Both the position numbers and the translations under genes were made by a program. DNA of 64,000 nt, from assembly GCF_001753205.1 (NCBI RefSeq), contig NZ_CP017560.1, positions 2,480,001-2,544,000 on the forward strand. The letters are read 5' to 3'. Below the pieces are notes generated by a model, which was given only the letters and a program-made list of their open reading frames with translations, was not told the DNA's origin and searched no databases. This DNA is from Sporosarcina ureilytica (lineage in GTDB: Bacteria; Bacillota; Bacilli; Bacillales_A; Planococcaceae). Positions 45,564 to 55,342 of the stretch are shown in pieces (within the stretch, counting starts at the first letter, position 1; each line of letters opens with the position of its first letter).

Positions 45564-46102
45564 TATAGTACCTCCACAATAATCTGATCATTCGTATAGA
45601 CACATATTTCTGCAGCAGTTTGTAGAGCTGCTTTCGCGATTTCTTCAGCCGTTAATGACTGACCGCTATACTTCTTAAGTGCACGGCCTGCAGCAAGCGC
45701 ATAATGACCGCCTGATCCGATTGCAAGAATACCATCGTCAGGTCCGATTACTTCTCCCGTCCCAGATACTAAAAGCAATTCGTCTTTGTCCATAACGAGT
45801 AACATCGCCTCTAGCTTACGCAGCACTCTGTCACCACGCCATTGCTTCGCAAGTTCAACAGCAGCTCTTTGTAGATTACCGTTGTACTCCGTTAATTTAC
45901 CTTCGAATAAATCAAATAAAGTAAATGCATCCGCAACAGAACCAGCAAAACCAGCTAGAACCTTTCCACCAAATATTCTGCGGACTTTCTTTGCGGTATG
46001 TTTCATCACGACCGCATTGCCTACAGTTACTTGGCCGTCTCCAGACATGGCACATTCACCGTTATGGCGCACTGCAAATATCGTAGTTGCATGGAATTCC
46101 AT
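45563..46102 (-). CDS. hslV: ATP-dependent protease subunit HslV (ClpQ)
   Basis: 179 aa. Proteolytic chamber of Hsl[28 protein letters not shown] opens it (overlapping parts), and [20 protein letters not shown] and [15 protein letters not shown] follow. In B. subtilis ClpQ the mature N-terminus is reported as Ser2 (MSSFHATT); here Ser2 is replaced by Glu, so a Thr of ATTIFAV would have to be the nucleophile, as in proteobacterial HslV. GGAGG lies 7 nt before the ATG. Confidence 0.97.
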   Translation of the reverse strand: MEFHATTIFAVRHNGECAMSGDGQVTVGNAVVMKHTAKKVRRIFGGKVLAGFAGSVADAFTLFDLFEGKLTEYNGNLQRAAVELAKQWRGDRVLRKLEAMLLVMDKDELLLVSGTGEVIGPDDGILAIGSGGHYALAAGRALKKYSGQSLTAEEIAKAALQTAAEICVYTNDQIIVEVL

Positions 46103-46113
46103 TTTTTAGCCTC

Positions 46114-47013
46114 CTATGCTCTCGGGTGAGTATTCATATATGTTTTTCTTAAATGGTCTTTCGTTATATGTGTATACACTTGCGTCGAAGAGAGATGAGA
46201 ATGTCCTAAAAGTTCTTGCACCGACCTCATATCAGCACCATTCGCAAGAAGATGTGTTGCGAATGTGTGACGTAACATATGTGGATAGATTTTCGAATGC
46301 AGTGACGCACGTTCCATTATCGAGGTTAAGATATGTCGAACCCCTCGATCAGTTAAAGGCTTGCCACGTAAGTTCACAAATAAGCTATCGTGTTCTTGTT
46401 GCTTCATAAGCCGAGAACGACTCTGTTCTTGATAGGTGAAGAGTGCCTCTTCTGCAAAACTACCAAATGGGATATAGCGTTCTTTTCTTCCTTTTCCCAT
46501 TACCTTTACAATGCCTAACTCGTTATCAACGTCACTAGTTTTTAGCGATGTGAGTTCACTCACACGCATGCCTGTCGCATAAAGCAGTTCCAATATCGCA
46601 TAATCGCGTAATGATTTCGCGTCCGTTCCTTCACACGCCGCAAATAACATCTCCATTTCCTGCTCATAAAAAAATGCAGGTAATTTTTCTTGTTTTTTAG
46701 GGTGATGGAGTGATGCGAACGCGTGATCATTCACACCATAACGGGCGTTAGCAAACTTAAAAAATGACCGAACCGAGGAAATCTTTCTCGAGATTGATGT
46801 TCTAGCTAAACCGTTGTTATATAAGGTCGTTGCATAAAGTCGTGCTTCTGTATACGTAACATTGTTTAAATCACGAATCCCTTCTACCGTGAGAAAAGCA
46901 AGAAATTCATCGATGTCAGTTGCATATTCAGTAGCGGTGTTTGATGAATAATTACGTTCAAGCTGTATGTACATCATATATTCTTCACGAACTACTGAAG
47001 GTTTGACTACCAC
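46114..47013 (-). CDS. xerC: Tyrosine recombinase XerC (CodV)
   Basis: 299 aa. Resolves chromosome dimers at dif with XerD. N-terminal SAM-like domain (QLERNYSSNTATEYATDIDEF), catalytic Arg in ATGMRVSEL, Lys in GKGRKER, HMLRHTFATHLL, LGHSHLSSTQVYTH and the nucleophile Tyr in this last motif. The start chosen is GTG 47013, 8 nt after AAGGAG; the frame opens three codons earlier with a GTG inside that site. Confidence 0.96.
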   Translation of the reverse strand: MVVKPSVVREEYMMYIQLERNYSSNTATEYATDIDEFLAFLTVEGIRDLNNVTYTEARLYATTLYNNGLARTSISRKISSVRSFFKFANARYGVNDHAFASLHHPKKQEKLPAFFYEQEMEMLFAACEGTDAKSLRDYAILELLYATGMRVSELTSLKTSDVDNELGIVKVMGKGRKERYIPFGSFAEEALFTYQEQSRSRLMKQQEHDSLFVNLRGKPLTDRGVRHILTSIMERASLHSKIYPHMLRHTFATHLLANGADMRSVQELLGHSHLSSTQVYTHITKDHLRKTYMNTHPRA

Positions 47014-47042
47014 GTCATTCACTCCTTGTGAAAACCTTAATG

Positions 47043-47051
47043 ATTATAACA
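47043..47051 (-). promoter_or_regulatory. Extended -10 promoter of xerC-hslVU-codY
   Basis: Minus strand TTTTGTTATAAT carries TGnTATAAT, an extended -10, about 30 nt before xerC. The -35 (TGCAAA, 17-bp spacing) is poor, which fits extended -10 promoters. Confidence 0.6.
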
Positions 47052-47387
47052 AAATAGTATTACATTTGCATAGTACAAAGCTTTATACCCTATTCCAAAC
47101 TTTACATTCATGTATTTTTCTAGAAATCTCTTCCAAGAAGATGCAGACTTGTTTTTATATTCGGAAGTCGCCACAGTTCACTATACAATAAATGTTTAAT
47201 AAACATCAACTATAAACAATTTGAATTTAGATTTTTTTATTTTGTGTACATCCTTCTTTTAAATAAGAGGAATCATTGATAATTACTAGCGTCAATTTCA
47301 TTTACAGAAATAATCAGGTTAAAACTGAAACGAGGTTGATTTCCACTAAGGTGCTGACCGTTCGTGACGGATCAATACCTATCTAGG

Positions 47388-47516
47388 CTAAACGGCGCCC
47401 TGAGCTTTTGTTATCATCCAGCTCTGGACGCCAGTCTTTTGTTATCATCCAGCTCTGGACGCCAGTCTCTCGGGTCATAAGAAATTCAACTATGTGGCCA
47501 AAAACGCGGGCCTACA
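47388..47516. repeat. Family A repeat junction with left arm
   Basis: CTAAACGGCGCC...CTTTTG matches the right end of the complete copy at 55460. It runs straight into GCCAGTCTCTCGGGTCATAAG, the left arm of a second copy, so two elements appear joined head to tail. The left arm also matches 11366-11400. Confidence 0.65.
47405..47466. repeat. Perfect 31-bp tandem duplication
   Basis: The 31-bp unit from 47405 (CTTTTGTTATCATCCAGCTC...) is repeated exactly at 47436-47466. It lies at the boundary of two family A elements. Confidence 0.95.
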
Positions 47517-47635
47517 GGATGTAGGTCATGCAGTCGTTGCGAATCGAACAGCACCAGGGTTCGATTTGCCGTATTTCTGCGAACTTTACAGAAATTATGG
47601 CACTTATTTAGAAGTCGCGCACTTAGACTGCCTTC
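47517..47635. repeat. Family B repeat, copy 1
   Basis: Contains AATCGAAC/GTTCGATT (8-bp inverted repeat), GATTTGCCGTATTTCTGC and an imperfect TTTCTG...CAGAAA palindrome, then CTGCCTTCC. About 115 bp align with copy 2 at 59837-59955 with scattered differences. Confidence 0.8.
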
Positions 47636-47694
47636 CCTTTCAACTTATACTTGTCAAGACTAAAAGGTTCCTCTTTTTCATTTAATTCCCCGCA

Positions 47695-47719
47695 CAAAAA
47701 AGAGGAGCCGTAGCCCCCC
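47695..47719 (-). terminator. Intrinsic terminator of topA
   Basis: On the minus strand GGGGGGC and GCTCCTC pair (two G.T) around a TACG loop and are followed by six T. It lies 17 nt past the topA stop. Confidence 0.8.
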
Positions 47720-47735
47720 ATCTTGATAGCCAAAC

Positions 47736-49808
47736 TTACTGTATATCTTCTTTATATTCACATTCCGTACATTGTATGCGAACGCCTTTTTTCGATTTCT
47801 TTTCAACGAGTGTGCTGTCACATTTTGGACAAGGTCTTGCAACTGGTTTATCCCAGGAGACGTATTCACATTCTGGATACTGGTCACAACCGTAAAAAGT
47901 ACGTCGAGTTTTACTTTTCCGTTCAACAACTTGTCCTTCTTTACATGTCGGACAAGTGACACCAATTGGCTTCATAATTGCTTTCGTGTTGCGACAGTCC
48001 GGGAAGCCTGAACAAGCCATAAACTTTCCATAACGGCCAAGTTTATAAACCATTGGTTCGCCGCACTTCTCACAATCTTCTCCAGCTGGTTCGTCTTTAA
48101 TTTCGATTTTCTCCATCTCAGCATCTGCAAATTCAACATGCTTTTCAAAATCTTTATAGAAATCATCGATAACCTTAATCCATTTTTTCTTACCTTCTTC
48201 AATATCATCAAGTTCTTTTTCCATTTGCGCGGTAAACTCTACATCGATAATATCCGGGAAAAATTCATTGACTGCATTGTGTACAATCGTCCCTAATTCT
48301 GTCGGGATGAATCTCCTTGCATCAAGTGTAACATACCCTCTACGTTGAATCGTGTCAAGCGTAGGCGCAAAAGTGGAGGGACGACCTATCCCTAACTCTT
48401 CAAGCGTACGTACAAGTCTTGCTTCAGTATATCTCGGTGGCGGCTGCGTAAAGTGTTGTTTCGGATCTATCTCATCAAACTTGAGATGTTCCCCCTTTTC
48501 AAGTGGAGGTAGAATGCGATCTTTTTCTTCCTTGTTATCATCATCGCCTTCTACATAAACTTTCATAAATCCATCAAACTTCACTTGTGACCCTGTTGCT
48601 CTGAATTTCACATCGCCATTCACCAAGTCTACTCTCATAGTGTCTAACACTGCTGGTGCCATCTGACTTGCGACTAATCGTTCCCATATCAATTTATATA
48701 ATCGATACTGATCACGTGATAGAAACGCCTTCATTGCCGCAGGAGGACGCATTACAGACGTTGGACGAATTGCTTCGTGTGCATCTTGTGTATTCGTATT
48801 CTTTTTCGCTGTTTTATTTGGACCCGCTGATAAATACTCCTTGCCATACATCTTTTCGATGAAAGCAATGGACTCTTCTTTTGCACTATCTGCAATTCTA
48901 GTAGAATCGGTTCTCATATACGTAATGAGTCCTACAGTTTCTTTGTCAATCGTTATTCCTTCGTATAACTGTTGGGCAATCATCATCGTTTTGCGAGCTC
49001 GGAAGTTTAATTTACGTGCCGCTTCTTGTTGAAGTGACGACGTCGTAAACGGCAACGCAGGATTTCTTTTTCGTTCCCTCTTAACTACATCGTGAACTTC
49101 AAAGCTATCGCCTTGTAGCTGGCCAAGCACAGCGTCTACTTCTTCTTTGTTCGCTAAGCCTAACTTCTTTTTCATATTGCCATAATAAGCTGCTTCAAAT
49201 TTGGAACGCCCTTTTTTAAACTGCGCACCTATGCTCCAATATTCTTCTGGTTCAAAAGCGTTAATCTCGTTTTCACGATCAATAATGAGTCGCAACGCTA
49301 CGGATTGAACGCGTCCAGCCGAAAGTCCCTTCTTTACTTTCTTCCATAGTATCGGGCTGATATTATACCCAACTAGACGATCAAGGATTCTACGTGCTTG
49401 CTGTGAATCAACAAGATCCATATCTATCGGTCGTGGATTTTTAAAAGATTCTTTAATCGCTTCTTTTGTAATTTCATTAAAGACAACACGGCAATTCGAT
49501 TCAATATCGACGCCTAGTTGAAAAGCTAAATGCCAAGCAATTGCTTCCCCTTCTCTGTCGGGGTCAGCTGCTAGATAAATTTTCTTTACTTTCTTTGCAT
49601 CTTTCCTTAATTCTTGAAGTATCGGGCCTTTCCCTCGGATTGTTATATATTTCGGTTCATACTCATTTTCAGTGTCGACGCCCATTTGACTTTTGGGGAG
49701 GTCTCTTAAATGTCCTAATGATGCCCTAACTATATACTTCTTCCCTAAATAGCGTTCAATTGTTTTCGCTTTTGCAGGGGACTCTACTATTACTAAATAA
49801 TCTGCCAT
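47736..49808 (-). CDS. topA: DNA topoisomerase I
   Basis: 690 aa. Relaxes negative supercoils. TOPRIM domain ([33 protein letters not shown]), [15 protein letters not shown], the active-site Tyr in [12 protein letters not shown], then three C-terminal zinc ribbons ([18 protein letters not shown]..., CPTCKEG...CDQYPEC, CPKCD...CTEC). ATG 49808 has GGAGG 8 nt upstream; the frame is open 20 codons further without family match. Confidence 0.98.
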   Translation of the reverse strand: MADYLVIVESPAKAKTIERYLGKKYIVRASLGHLRDLPKSQMGVDTENEYEPKYITIRGKGPILQELRKDAKKVKKIYLAADPDREGEAIAWHLAFQLGVDIESNCRVVFNEITKEAIKESFKNPRPIDMDLVDSQQARRILDRLVGYNISPILWKKVKKGLSAGRVQSVALRLIIDRENEINAFEPEEYWSIGAQFKKGRSKFEAAYYGNMKKKLGLANKEEVDAVLGQLQGDSFEVHDVVKRERKRNPALPFTTSSLQQEAARKLNFRARKTMMIAQQLYEGITIDKETVGLITYMRTDSTRIADSAKEESIAFIEKMYGKEYLSAGPNKTAKKNTNTQDAHEAIRPTSVMRPPAAMKAFLSRDQYRLYKLIWERLVASQMAPAVLDTMRVDLVNGDVKFRATGSQVKFDGFMKVYVEGDDDNKEEKDRILPPLEKGEHLKFDEIDPKQHFTQPPPRYTEARLVRTLEELGIGRPSTFAPTLDTIQRRGYVTLDARRFIPTELGTIVHNAVNEFFPDIIDVEFTAQMEKELDDIEEGKKKWIKVIDDFYKDFEKHVEFADAEMEKIEIKDEPAGEDCEKCGEPMVYKLGRYGKFMACSGFPDCRNTKAIMKPIGVTCPTCKEGQVVERKSKTRRTFYGCDQYPECEYVSWDKPVARPCPKCDSTLVEKKSKKGVRIQCTECEYKEDIQ

Positions 49809-49870
49809 AAATTTTGCCTCCTTCAATAGAGGTTTCATTGTTCTTCCTAAAAACAATACCTGTTGCAAAA

Positions 49871-49897
49871 TGTATAACAGATTTTCATAAAAAGCAA
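49871..49897 (-). promoter_or_regulatory. Possible topA promoter
   Basis: Minus strand TTGCTT, 15-bp spacer, TATACA, about 65 nt before topA. The spacing is short, so this is a weak call. The 243-bp dprA-topA spacer also has a 10-bp inverted repeat (49898-49954). Confidence 0.35.
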
Positions 49898-49954
49898 ATT
49901 TTCTAGTGAAATTAATTGAAAATACTCATTCTGAAGTAATATCTACTAGAAAAT
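49898..49954. repeat. 10-bp perfect inverted repeat between dprA and topA
   Basis: ATTTTCTAGT and ACTAGAAAAT are separated by 37 nt. On the minus strand it is followed by TTTGCTTTTT, so it could be a weak terminator of dprA or an operator at the topA promoter. Confidence 0.45.
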
Positions 49955-50051
49955 ACGGATTTTGTTTTGAGCGGCAAATTGAGTAATGTCACCTATCAAT
50001 ACACTCACTTTTCGTTGATTTCCTACAATATGCATAAATGAAATGACTACC

Positions 50052-50930
50052 CTACCTTAACGTTTCAATAACTTGATATCCGTTAGATAACGGCTCAGCA
50101 CCTTCGCTTATCAAATTATTTGGCCCTTCCGATAATCGTGAGGTAATAGGACCAGGAACAGCAAATACATCTTTCCCATGCTCCAAAGCATGCTCAACCG
50201 TACTCATTGTTCCGCTTTTCTTCGCAGCCTCTGTGACGATAATCGCATTTGATAATCCGCTAATGATTCGATTTCTCATTGGAAAAGTCCATCTCTCTGG
50301 CCTGACATAAGGTGGATATTCTGTAACTAATAAATGATTTTTTCCTATTTCATCTTTTAACGTACTATTTTCTCTTGGATATATATGAAATAGACCATGA
50401 CCAAGCACAGCAATTGTCTTGCCACCGTATTTTATGGCGGACTGGTGCGCAAATGTGTCTGCTCCACTAGCCAATCCAGAAACGATAATCACATTATTTT
50501 TTACTAAAGGAGGGACAATAAAAGTTAAAGATTTTTCCGAATAAAACGTCGCTTTTCTTGAACCTATAATCGAAACTTTCATTTTTTCAGCCAATAACTG
50601 GGTGTTACCTTGTACGTATAACACGGCTGGCGGATCAATCATCGTTAATAAACTTTTAGGAAATAAGGGATTTGTGAAAGGGATGGGGATAATGCCATAA
50701 GAATCATATAATTCTTCAAAAGGGAGTGTGGAGTTTACAGCTACACTCCCTTTTATTTTACTAGCTTTCTTCGGTGTTATATTTAGAATAAACGCTAGTT
50801 TTTCAGTTGGAAATGTACTAAATTGAATAAGCTCTGGATCTACTTCATATAACTTCGTAAATCGATTGGCGGGGACAGGGAAAACGTAATGAAGGACCAA
50901 TAATCTTTTTTCTACTTCCGTTAAATTCAT
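50052..50930 (-). CDS. dprA: DNA processing protein DprA (Smf)
   Basis: 292 aa. Loads RecA on incoming single-stranded DNA in transformation. Rossmann core: VSIIGSRKAT, IVSGLASGADTFAH, FPMRNRIISGLSNAIIVTEA, SGTMSTVEHAL, VFAVPGP and GPNNLISEGA. ATG 50930 has GGAGG 7 nt upstream; the ATG at 50936 is too close. The usual slot between sucD and topA is kept. Confidence 0.96.
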   Translation of the reverse strand: MNLTEVEKRLLVLHYVFPVPANRFTKLYEVDPELIQFSTFPTEKLAFILNITPKKASKIKGSVAVNSTLPFEELYDSYGIIPIPFTNPLFPKSLLTMIDPPAVLYVQGNTQLLAEKMKVSIIGSRKATFYSEKSLTFIVPPLVKNNVIIVSGLASGADTFAHQSAIKYGGKTIAVLGHGLFHIYPRENSTLKDEIGKNHLLVTEYPPYVRPERWTFPMRNRIISGLSNAIIVTEAAKKSGTMSTVEHALEHGKDVFAVPGPITSRLSEGPNNLISEGAEPLSNGYQVIETLR

Positions 50931-50948
50931 TGACATTCCTCCTTACAA

Positions 50949-50982
50949 GAAAAAAGCACAGTGTATTATCTGAATACACTGT
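50949..50982 (-). terminator. Intrinsic terminator of sucCD
   Basis: On the minus strand ACAGTGTATT and AATACACTGT form a 10-bp stem with a 5-nt loop, followed by GCTTTTTTC. It lies just past the sucD stop and before dprA. Confidence 0.92.
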
Positions 50983-50992
50983 ACTTTCTATC

Positions 50993-51895
50993 TTAATGGG
51001 TTTTACACTGTTCGTAAAGACCTTTTTCTTTAATAACTTTAATGAGTGTTTCGCCGATAACAGATGGTGTATCTGCAGTTTCAACGCCCGCAGCATTAAG
51101 TGCTTTAATTTTATCCGCAGCAGTTCCTTTACCGCCAGAAATAATCGCACCCGCGTGCCCCATACGCTTTCCTTCAGGAGCTGTTTGTCCGCCGATAAAG
51201 CCAACAACTGGCTTCGTCATATTTTCCTTAATCCACTCTGCAGCCTCTTCTTCAGCTGTTCCACCGATTTCACCAATCATCACAACTGCATATGTTTCTG
51301 GATCTTCGTTAAACTCTTTTAGTACATCGATAAAGTTCGTCCCGTTAACTGGGTCTCCACCGATGCCAACCGCTGTCGTTTGACCGATACCAGCTTGTGA
51401 AAGCTGGTGAACCGCTTCATAAGTAAGCGTTCCAGAACGCGATACAACACCTACGTGGCCTTTTGTATGAATGTACCCTGGCATAATCCCAATTTTACAC
51501 TCATCCGCCGTAATTACACCTGGGCAGTTCGGTCCAACAAGACGTGTTTTCTTACCTTCCATATAACGTTTTACTTTAACCATATCTAAAATTGGAATAT
51601 GCTCTGTAATACAAATCGCCATGTCTAATTCTGCATCTACTGCTTCCATAATTGCATCTGCTGCAAACGGAGCTGGAACATAGATAACTGAGACGTTAGC
51701 GCCTGTTTCTTTTACCGCTTCTTCAACTGTATTAAAAACAGGTACACCTTCAGCAGTTTCCCCACCACGGCCTGGCGTCACACCTGCGACGATTTTCGTA
51801 CCGTATTCAAGCATTTCTTTTGTATGAAAAAGTGCTGTAGCACCTGTAATTCCTTGTACGAGAACTTTTGTATCTTTATTAATATAAATACTCAT
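50993..51895 (-). CDS. sucD: Succinyl-CoA synthetase alpha subunit
   Basis: 300 aa. TCA-cycle enzyme making succinate with ATP/GTP formation. CoA-binding [15 protein letters not shown], phospho-His loop in [12 protein letters not shown], and [12 protein letters not shown] are present. It follows sucC by 18 bp. Confidence 0.98.
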   Translation of the reverse strand: MSIYINKDTKVLVQGITGATALFHTKEMLEYGTKIVAGVTPGRGGETAEGVPVFNTVEEAVKETGANVSVIYVPAPFAADAIMEAVDAELDMAICITEHIPILDMVKVKRYMEGKKTRLVGPNCPGVITADECKIGIMPGYIHTKGHVGVVSRSGTLTYEAVHQLSQAGIGQTTAVGIGGDPVNGTNFIDVLKEFNEDPETYAVVMIGEIGGTAEEEAAEWIKENMTKPVVGFIGGQTAPEGKRMGHAGAIISGGKGTAADKIKALNAAGVETADTPSVIGETLIKVIKEKGLYEQCKTH

Positions 51896-51913
51896 TGTTT
51901 GTCCCTGCCTTTC

Positions 51914-53074
51914 TTAGCCTACGAGTTCAACAATCTTTTGTGCACCGTCTGCCATTGAATCAGCAGCGATGATGTTAAGTCCTGATTCGTTCAGTAATAC
52001 TTTTCCTTTGTCAACATTCGTACCTTCTAAACGTACGACTAATGGGACTTGAAGACCGACTTCTTTCGCAGCTGTAATGACACCTTCCGCGATAACGTCA
52101 CACTTCATAATTCCACCGAAAATATTGACAAAAATCCCTTTTACCGCTTCATCTGAAAGGATGATTTTGAACGCTTCTGTAACCTTCTCAGCCGTCGCAC
52201 CGCCACCAACATCTAGGAAGTTGGCAGGTGATCCGCCGTAATAATTGATTGTATCCATCGTTGCCATCGCAAGACCGGCGCCATTTACCATACACCCAAT
52301 ATTTCCGTCAAGGGCAATATAGCTTAGGTCATATTTCGATGCTTCGATTTCTTTTGGGTCTTCTTCGTCAAAGTCACGAAGTTCTACGATATCTTTATGA
52401 CGATATAATGCGCTTTCATCAAAGTTAAACTTTGCATCAAGTGCTAAAATGTCGTCTTCTGCCGTTACAACTAGCGGGTTAATTTCCACAGTTGAAGCGT
52501 CTTTATCGATAAAGACGTTGTAAAGACCCGACATGAATTTCACTGCTTTGTTAACAAGATGCTTTGGAATGTTCATATTGAATGCCATACGACGTGCTTG
52601 GAATCCAGTTAATCCAACGACCGGATCGATGATTTCTTTGAAAATCTTTTCAGGCGTTTCTTCTGCAACCGCTTCAATGTCTACGCCGCCTTCTTCAGAT
52701 CCCATCAGTACGACTCGGTCAGTTGCACTGTCTAATACAAGGCCTATGTAATATTCTTTTTCAATGTTAGAGCCTTCTTCAATTAGTAAGCGCTTTACTT
52801 CCTTACCTTCAGGACCCGTCTGTTCAGTTACGAGAATTTTACCAAGTAATTCTTTTGCATACGCACGTACTTCGTCAAGATTTTTTGCTATCTTAACCCC
52901 ACCGGCTTTGCCTCGGCCACCCGCGTGGATTTGTGCTTTTACAACGAATACGTCAGTCGCTAGTTGTTTCGCTGCTTTAACTGCTTCTTCAGGTGAAAAC
53001 GCGACAATTCCGTTTGAAACAGCTACACCGTAATTACGTAAAAGCTGTTTACCTTGATATTCATGGATATTCAT
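51914..53074 (-). CDS. sucC: Succinyl-CoA synthetase beta subunit
   Basis: 386 aa. ATP-grasp subunit: [57 protein letters not shown] and [18 protein letters not shown] with [14 protein letters not shown] 53074 has GGAGG 7 nt upstream; the frame is open six codons further up. A good promoter lies 50-80 nt upstream. Confidence 0.98.
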   Translation of the reverse strand: MNIHEYQGKQLLRNYGVAVSNGIVAFSPEEAVKAAKQLATDVFVVKAQIHAGGRGKAGGVKIAKNLDEVRAYAKELLGKILVTEQTGPEGKEVKRLLIEEGSNIEKEYYIGLVLDSATDRVVLMGSEEGGVDIEAVAEETPEKIFKEIIDPVVGLTGFQARRMAFNMNIPKHLVNKAVKFMSGLYNVFIDKDASTVEINPLVVTAEDDILALDAKFNFDESALYRHKDIVELRDFDEEDPKEIEASKYDLSYIALDGNIGCMVNGAGLAMATMDTINYYGGSPANFLDVGGGATAEKVTEAFKIILSDEAVKGIFVNIFGGIMKCDVIAEGVITAAKEVGLQVPLVVRLEGTNVDKGKVLLNESGLNIIAADSMADGAQKIVELVG

Positions 53075-53122
53075 CTTACATCCTCCAATCAAACTTGTAA
53101 CTCTTAATCTACTACCCTATCT

Positions 53123-53151
53123 ATTGTAGTAAACATGTCATATAAAGTCCA
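53123..53151 (-). promoter_or_regulatory. Sigma-A promoter of sucCD
   Basis: Minus strand TGGACT, 17-bp spacer, TACAAT, about 50 nt before sucC. No catabolite (cre) site was recognised around it. Confidence 0.65.
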
Positions 53152-53178
53152 CATATGACTACGAAATCACGAATTTTG

Positions 53179-53475
53179 TCATAATTCTTTTACGTTTTCC
53201 GACTCATGTGCTTTATCAATATGATAGATATAAGCAAACACTTCAGATACCGCTTGGTAAAGTTCCTCAGGTATAGATTCCTCAATATTTAATTGCCCGA
53301 GTAATTCAACTAAACTTGCATCTTCTTGTATTGGTACATCATGTTCTTTCGCTTTAGCCAAGATGTTTTCTGCGATTTTCCCCTTCCCTTTTGCAACAAC
53401 TTTTGGGGCATTCGGTTCACTCGGATCATAAGACAATGCGACCGCTTCTTTTCGCTCAAATTTATTATTTATCAT
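53179..53475 (-). CDS. ylqH: FlhB C-terminal-like protein YlqH
   Basis: 98 aa. Resembles only the cleaved cytoplasmic part of FlhB: AVALSYDPSEPNAPKVVAKGKG aligns with FlhB just after NPTH, and SIPEELYQAVSEVFAYIYHID with the FlhB end. The NPTH cleavage motif and membrane part are missing. The ATG overlaps the ylqG stop by 4 nt. Known family (YlqH of B. subtilis); function unproven. Confidence 0.92.
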   Translation of the reverse strand: MINNKFERKEAVALSYDPSEPNAPKVVAKGKGKIAENILAKAKEHDVPIQEDASLVELLGQLNIEESIPEELYQAVSEVFAYIYHIDKAHESENVKEL

Positions 53476-55313
53476 ATTCGAAAATCGACCCTTCCCTCAT
53501 CATATGTGGTGACGTTTTTCAATGATTTACTGCTTTTTTTATCAGCTGTAATTTTTTTAAAGAAGACACCAGAAAGTTGATAACCAACTGACTCTAAACC
53601 GTCCTTTAACTTTTCTTGCAATGGTTGTCCAATTTCCGGTAATGTCGAGTCTTCGTTATATACTGTAACCGTAACAATTCGATTTTGAACTTGCATATCC
53701 ACTACAGTTTCTTGTAATGAATGAAGGTTTAAATAGAATAGAACTCTTGCAAAATCCGCGTCAATTTTTTTATCGTCCTTCATTCTTCCACTCCATTGCA
53801 ACGTTGCATCAATTCTTTTACCGAAAAATTCGAGTGGAAGTTGCATGACAAGTTGGTGATTAACGCCTTGTTCAACCGATGTTAATGGTGTCCCATTCAT
53901 TCTAACGACTAGTTGTTCCGCCATTTCACGGACTGCATTTGTTAGGTTAGGGTCGTTCATTATGGTAAGTAGCTGAGGTTTTAATGATTGTAAGAGCCGC
54001 TCGGATTGTACTTCTTTTCCGAGTAATAACGCTTCGTAATTAAAACCTAACGAACGAAAAATAGTTTGAACTGTATCTTTCATCACTTTCCCATCTATCG
54101 CATTTGAGACTGATGTTTCAGCTAACTGAACTAGCTTTTGAATCCCTACATTGTTGGATCGTTCCGCATTTTGTAATAAAGAATCCACTATTCCAGTATC
54201 GACCGCTCGTTCCTCATTACCAAAAAGGCCCAGTATATGTTGACTGGTATTGTTTGCTGATTGAATCGGGTTCGCCGATAAATTTTCACCAATCATTTGT
54301 AGTAAAGCGTTGGCAATTCTCTGCATACCCTTGTTCAAACCATTTGAATGATCAACTTGATTGATTACAGCCGCTAACTTCCCTTTTTGTTCAGTTGAAA
54401 AAAATGGCTGTTCTGAAATAAACTTGACCAAGTTTTCCAACTGCGTTGACAAAGAACCAGCTTGTATCATTACATCTTGCCCCGCCGCCCCTGCGATTAG
54501 CGTAACGAGCGTTCGCGGTAAGTTCGGAAGTGACGTTTGACTAGGAAGAATAGTAGATTCCTTTAAAAGCTGAAGAACTGAAAAACGTAGTTCTGCTTGC
54601 TGTTCGTTATCTGCTAAAATCTGCAATGATTGACCGAGTAATGCGTGACTCGTTGCATGGACTAAAGGCTTTTCTATATGATTTAGCACTTGAATAATCG
54701 ATGCTCTAGTGTGCGGTGCAACAGAAGAATCCTTCAACAGTGTTGCTCTAAACGTGTCTATCACCGAATGTAACCCTTCTTTAGACGCTATCCCTAATAT
54801 AGATTGGAATAAGGATTCGGTTAGAGGTAATTTCAATTCAACCATTTTTCGAATGGATAAAAGGGCTCCTTGTTGATTTGTTGATGGCGTCATTTGTAAT
54901 AAGTGAACTGCTTGCAATAAATTTTCTCGTGTAATCGGTATTTTATTTTCCAAAACAAATGATAGGAGCGTCGCCATCTCAGGAGTTCTAGGTAACTGCA
55001 TGGCTTGCATTAAGTTTTGTAGTTGCCGTCCAGGATTGGCCTCGGAATCTGTAGGACCTGAAATGATCTTTAATTGCACTTCCGGATTAATCGATGCCAC
55101 TTGAAAATAATAAGAATCTCCTGCCCGCATCGGTACTTCCAGCTTCGCAATCATTTTTTGCTCTCCAATTCGAACTTCGGCTAATTGACCAGGAAACAAC
55201 TGCTCAATGCGGCCATGGATCATTTGTCCTTCATTTAGGACAAGCGGTTTATTGACGTTGTTTTGCGCCGTAACTTGTGCGCTAATCGAGTTCATTGATG
55301 GAATGGACAACAT
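53472..55313 (-). CDS. ylqG: FliK-like protein YlqG
   Basis: 613 aa (B. subtilis YlqG about 500). A large, helical, Gln/Leu-rich protein. The C-terminal domain resembles the FliK export-switch domain (LVMQLPLEFFGKRIDATLQWSG; ADFARVLFYLNLHSLQETVVDMQVQ in parts). It is encoded directly before the FlhB-like ylqH and outside the fla/che operon. ATG 55313 is close to GGAGG; the following TTG at 55310 has better spacing. Confidence 0.85.
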   Translation of the reverse strand: MLSIPSMNSISAQVTAQNNVNKPLVLNEGQMIHGRIEQLFPGQLAEVRIGEQKMIAKLEVPMRAGDSYYFQVASINPEVQLKIISGPTDSEANPGRQLQNLMQAMQLPRTPEMATLLSFVLENKIPITRENLLQAVHLLQMTPSTNQQGALLSIRKMVELKLPLTESLFQSILGIASKEGLHSVIDTFRATLLKDSSVAPHTRASIIQVLNHIEKPLVHATSHALLGQSLQILADNEQQAELRFSVLQLLKESTILPSQTSLPNLPRTLVTLIAGAAGQDVMIQAGSLSTQLENLVKFISEQPFFSTEQKGKLAAVINQVDHSNGLNKGMQRIANALLQMIGENLSANPIQSANNTSQHILGLFGNEERAVDTGIVDSLLQNAERSNNVGIQKLVQLAETSVSNAIDGKVMKDTVQTIFRSLGFNYEALLLGKEVQSERLLQSLKPQLLTIMNDPNLTNAVREMAEQLVVRMNGTPLTSVEQGVNHQLVMQLPLEFFGKRIDATLQWSGRMKDDKKIDADFARVLFYLNLHSLQETVVDMQVQNRIVTVTVYNEDSTLPEIGQPLQEKLKDGLESVGYQLSGVFFKKITADKKSSKSLKNVTTYDEGRVDFRI

Positions 55314-55342
55314 CCCCCCTCCTTTCTAAATAAAGCACTTCC

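Larger units (their letters stand above)
47014..47694. other. 680-bp spacer between topA and xerC holding repeats, no gene
   Basis: In B. subtilis this slot holds trmFO (gid). Here I see no TrmFO motif in any frame. The topA-proximal half (47345-47650) consists of family A and B repeats; the xerC-proximal half is AT-rich and holds the xerC promoter. Short frames in the repeats look non-coding. Confidence 0.7.

Noticed and set aside
47111-47128. Possible CodY box upstream of xerC (ATTTTTCTAGAAATC)
   Set aside because: Four mismatches to AATTTTCWGAAAATT in an AT-rich region; too weak to claim.
47405-47466. 31-bp tandem repeat as a CRISPR fragment
   Set aside because: The two units are directly adjacent without spacers and no cas gene lies nearby.
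47678-47965. 95-codon minus-strand frame at the topA 3' end
   Set aside because: It is an out-of-frame reading of the Cys-rich topA zinc-ribbon region and crosses the topA terminator.
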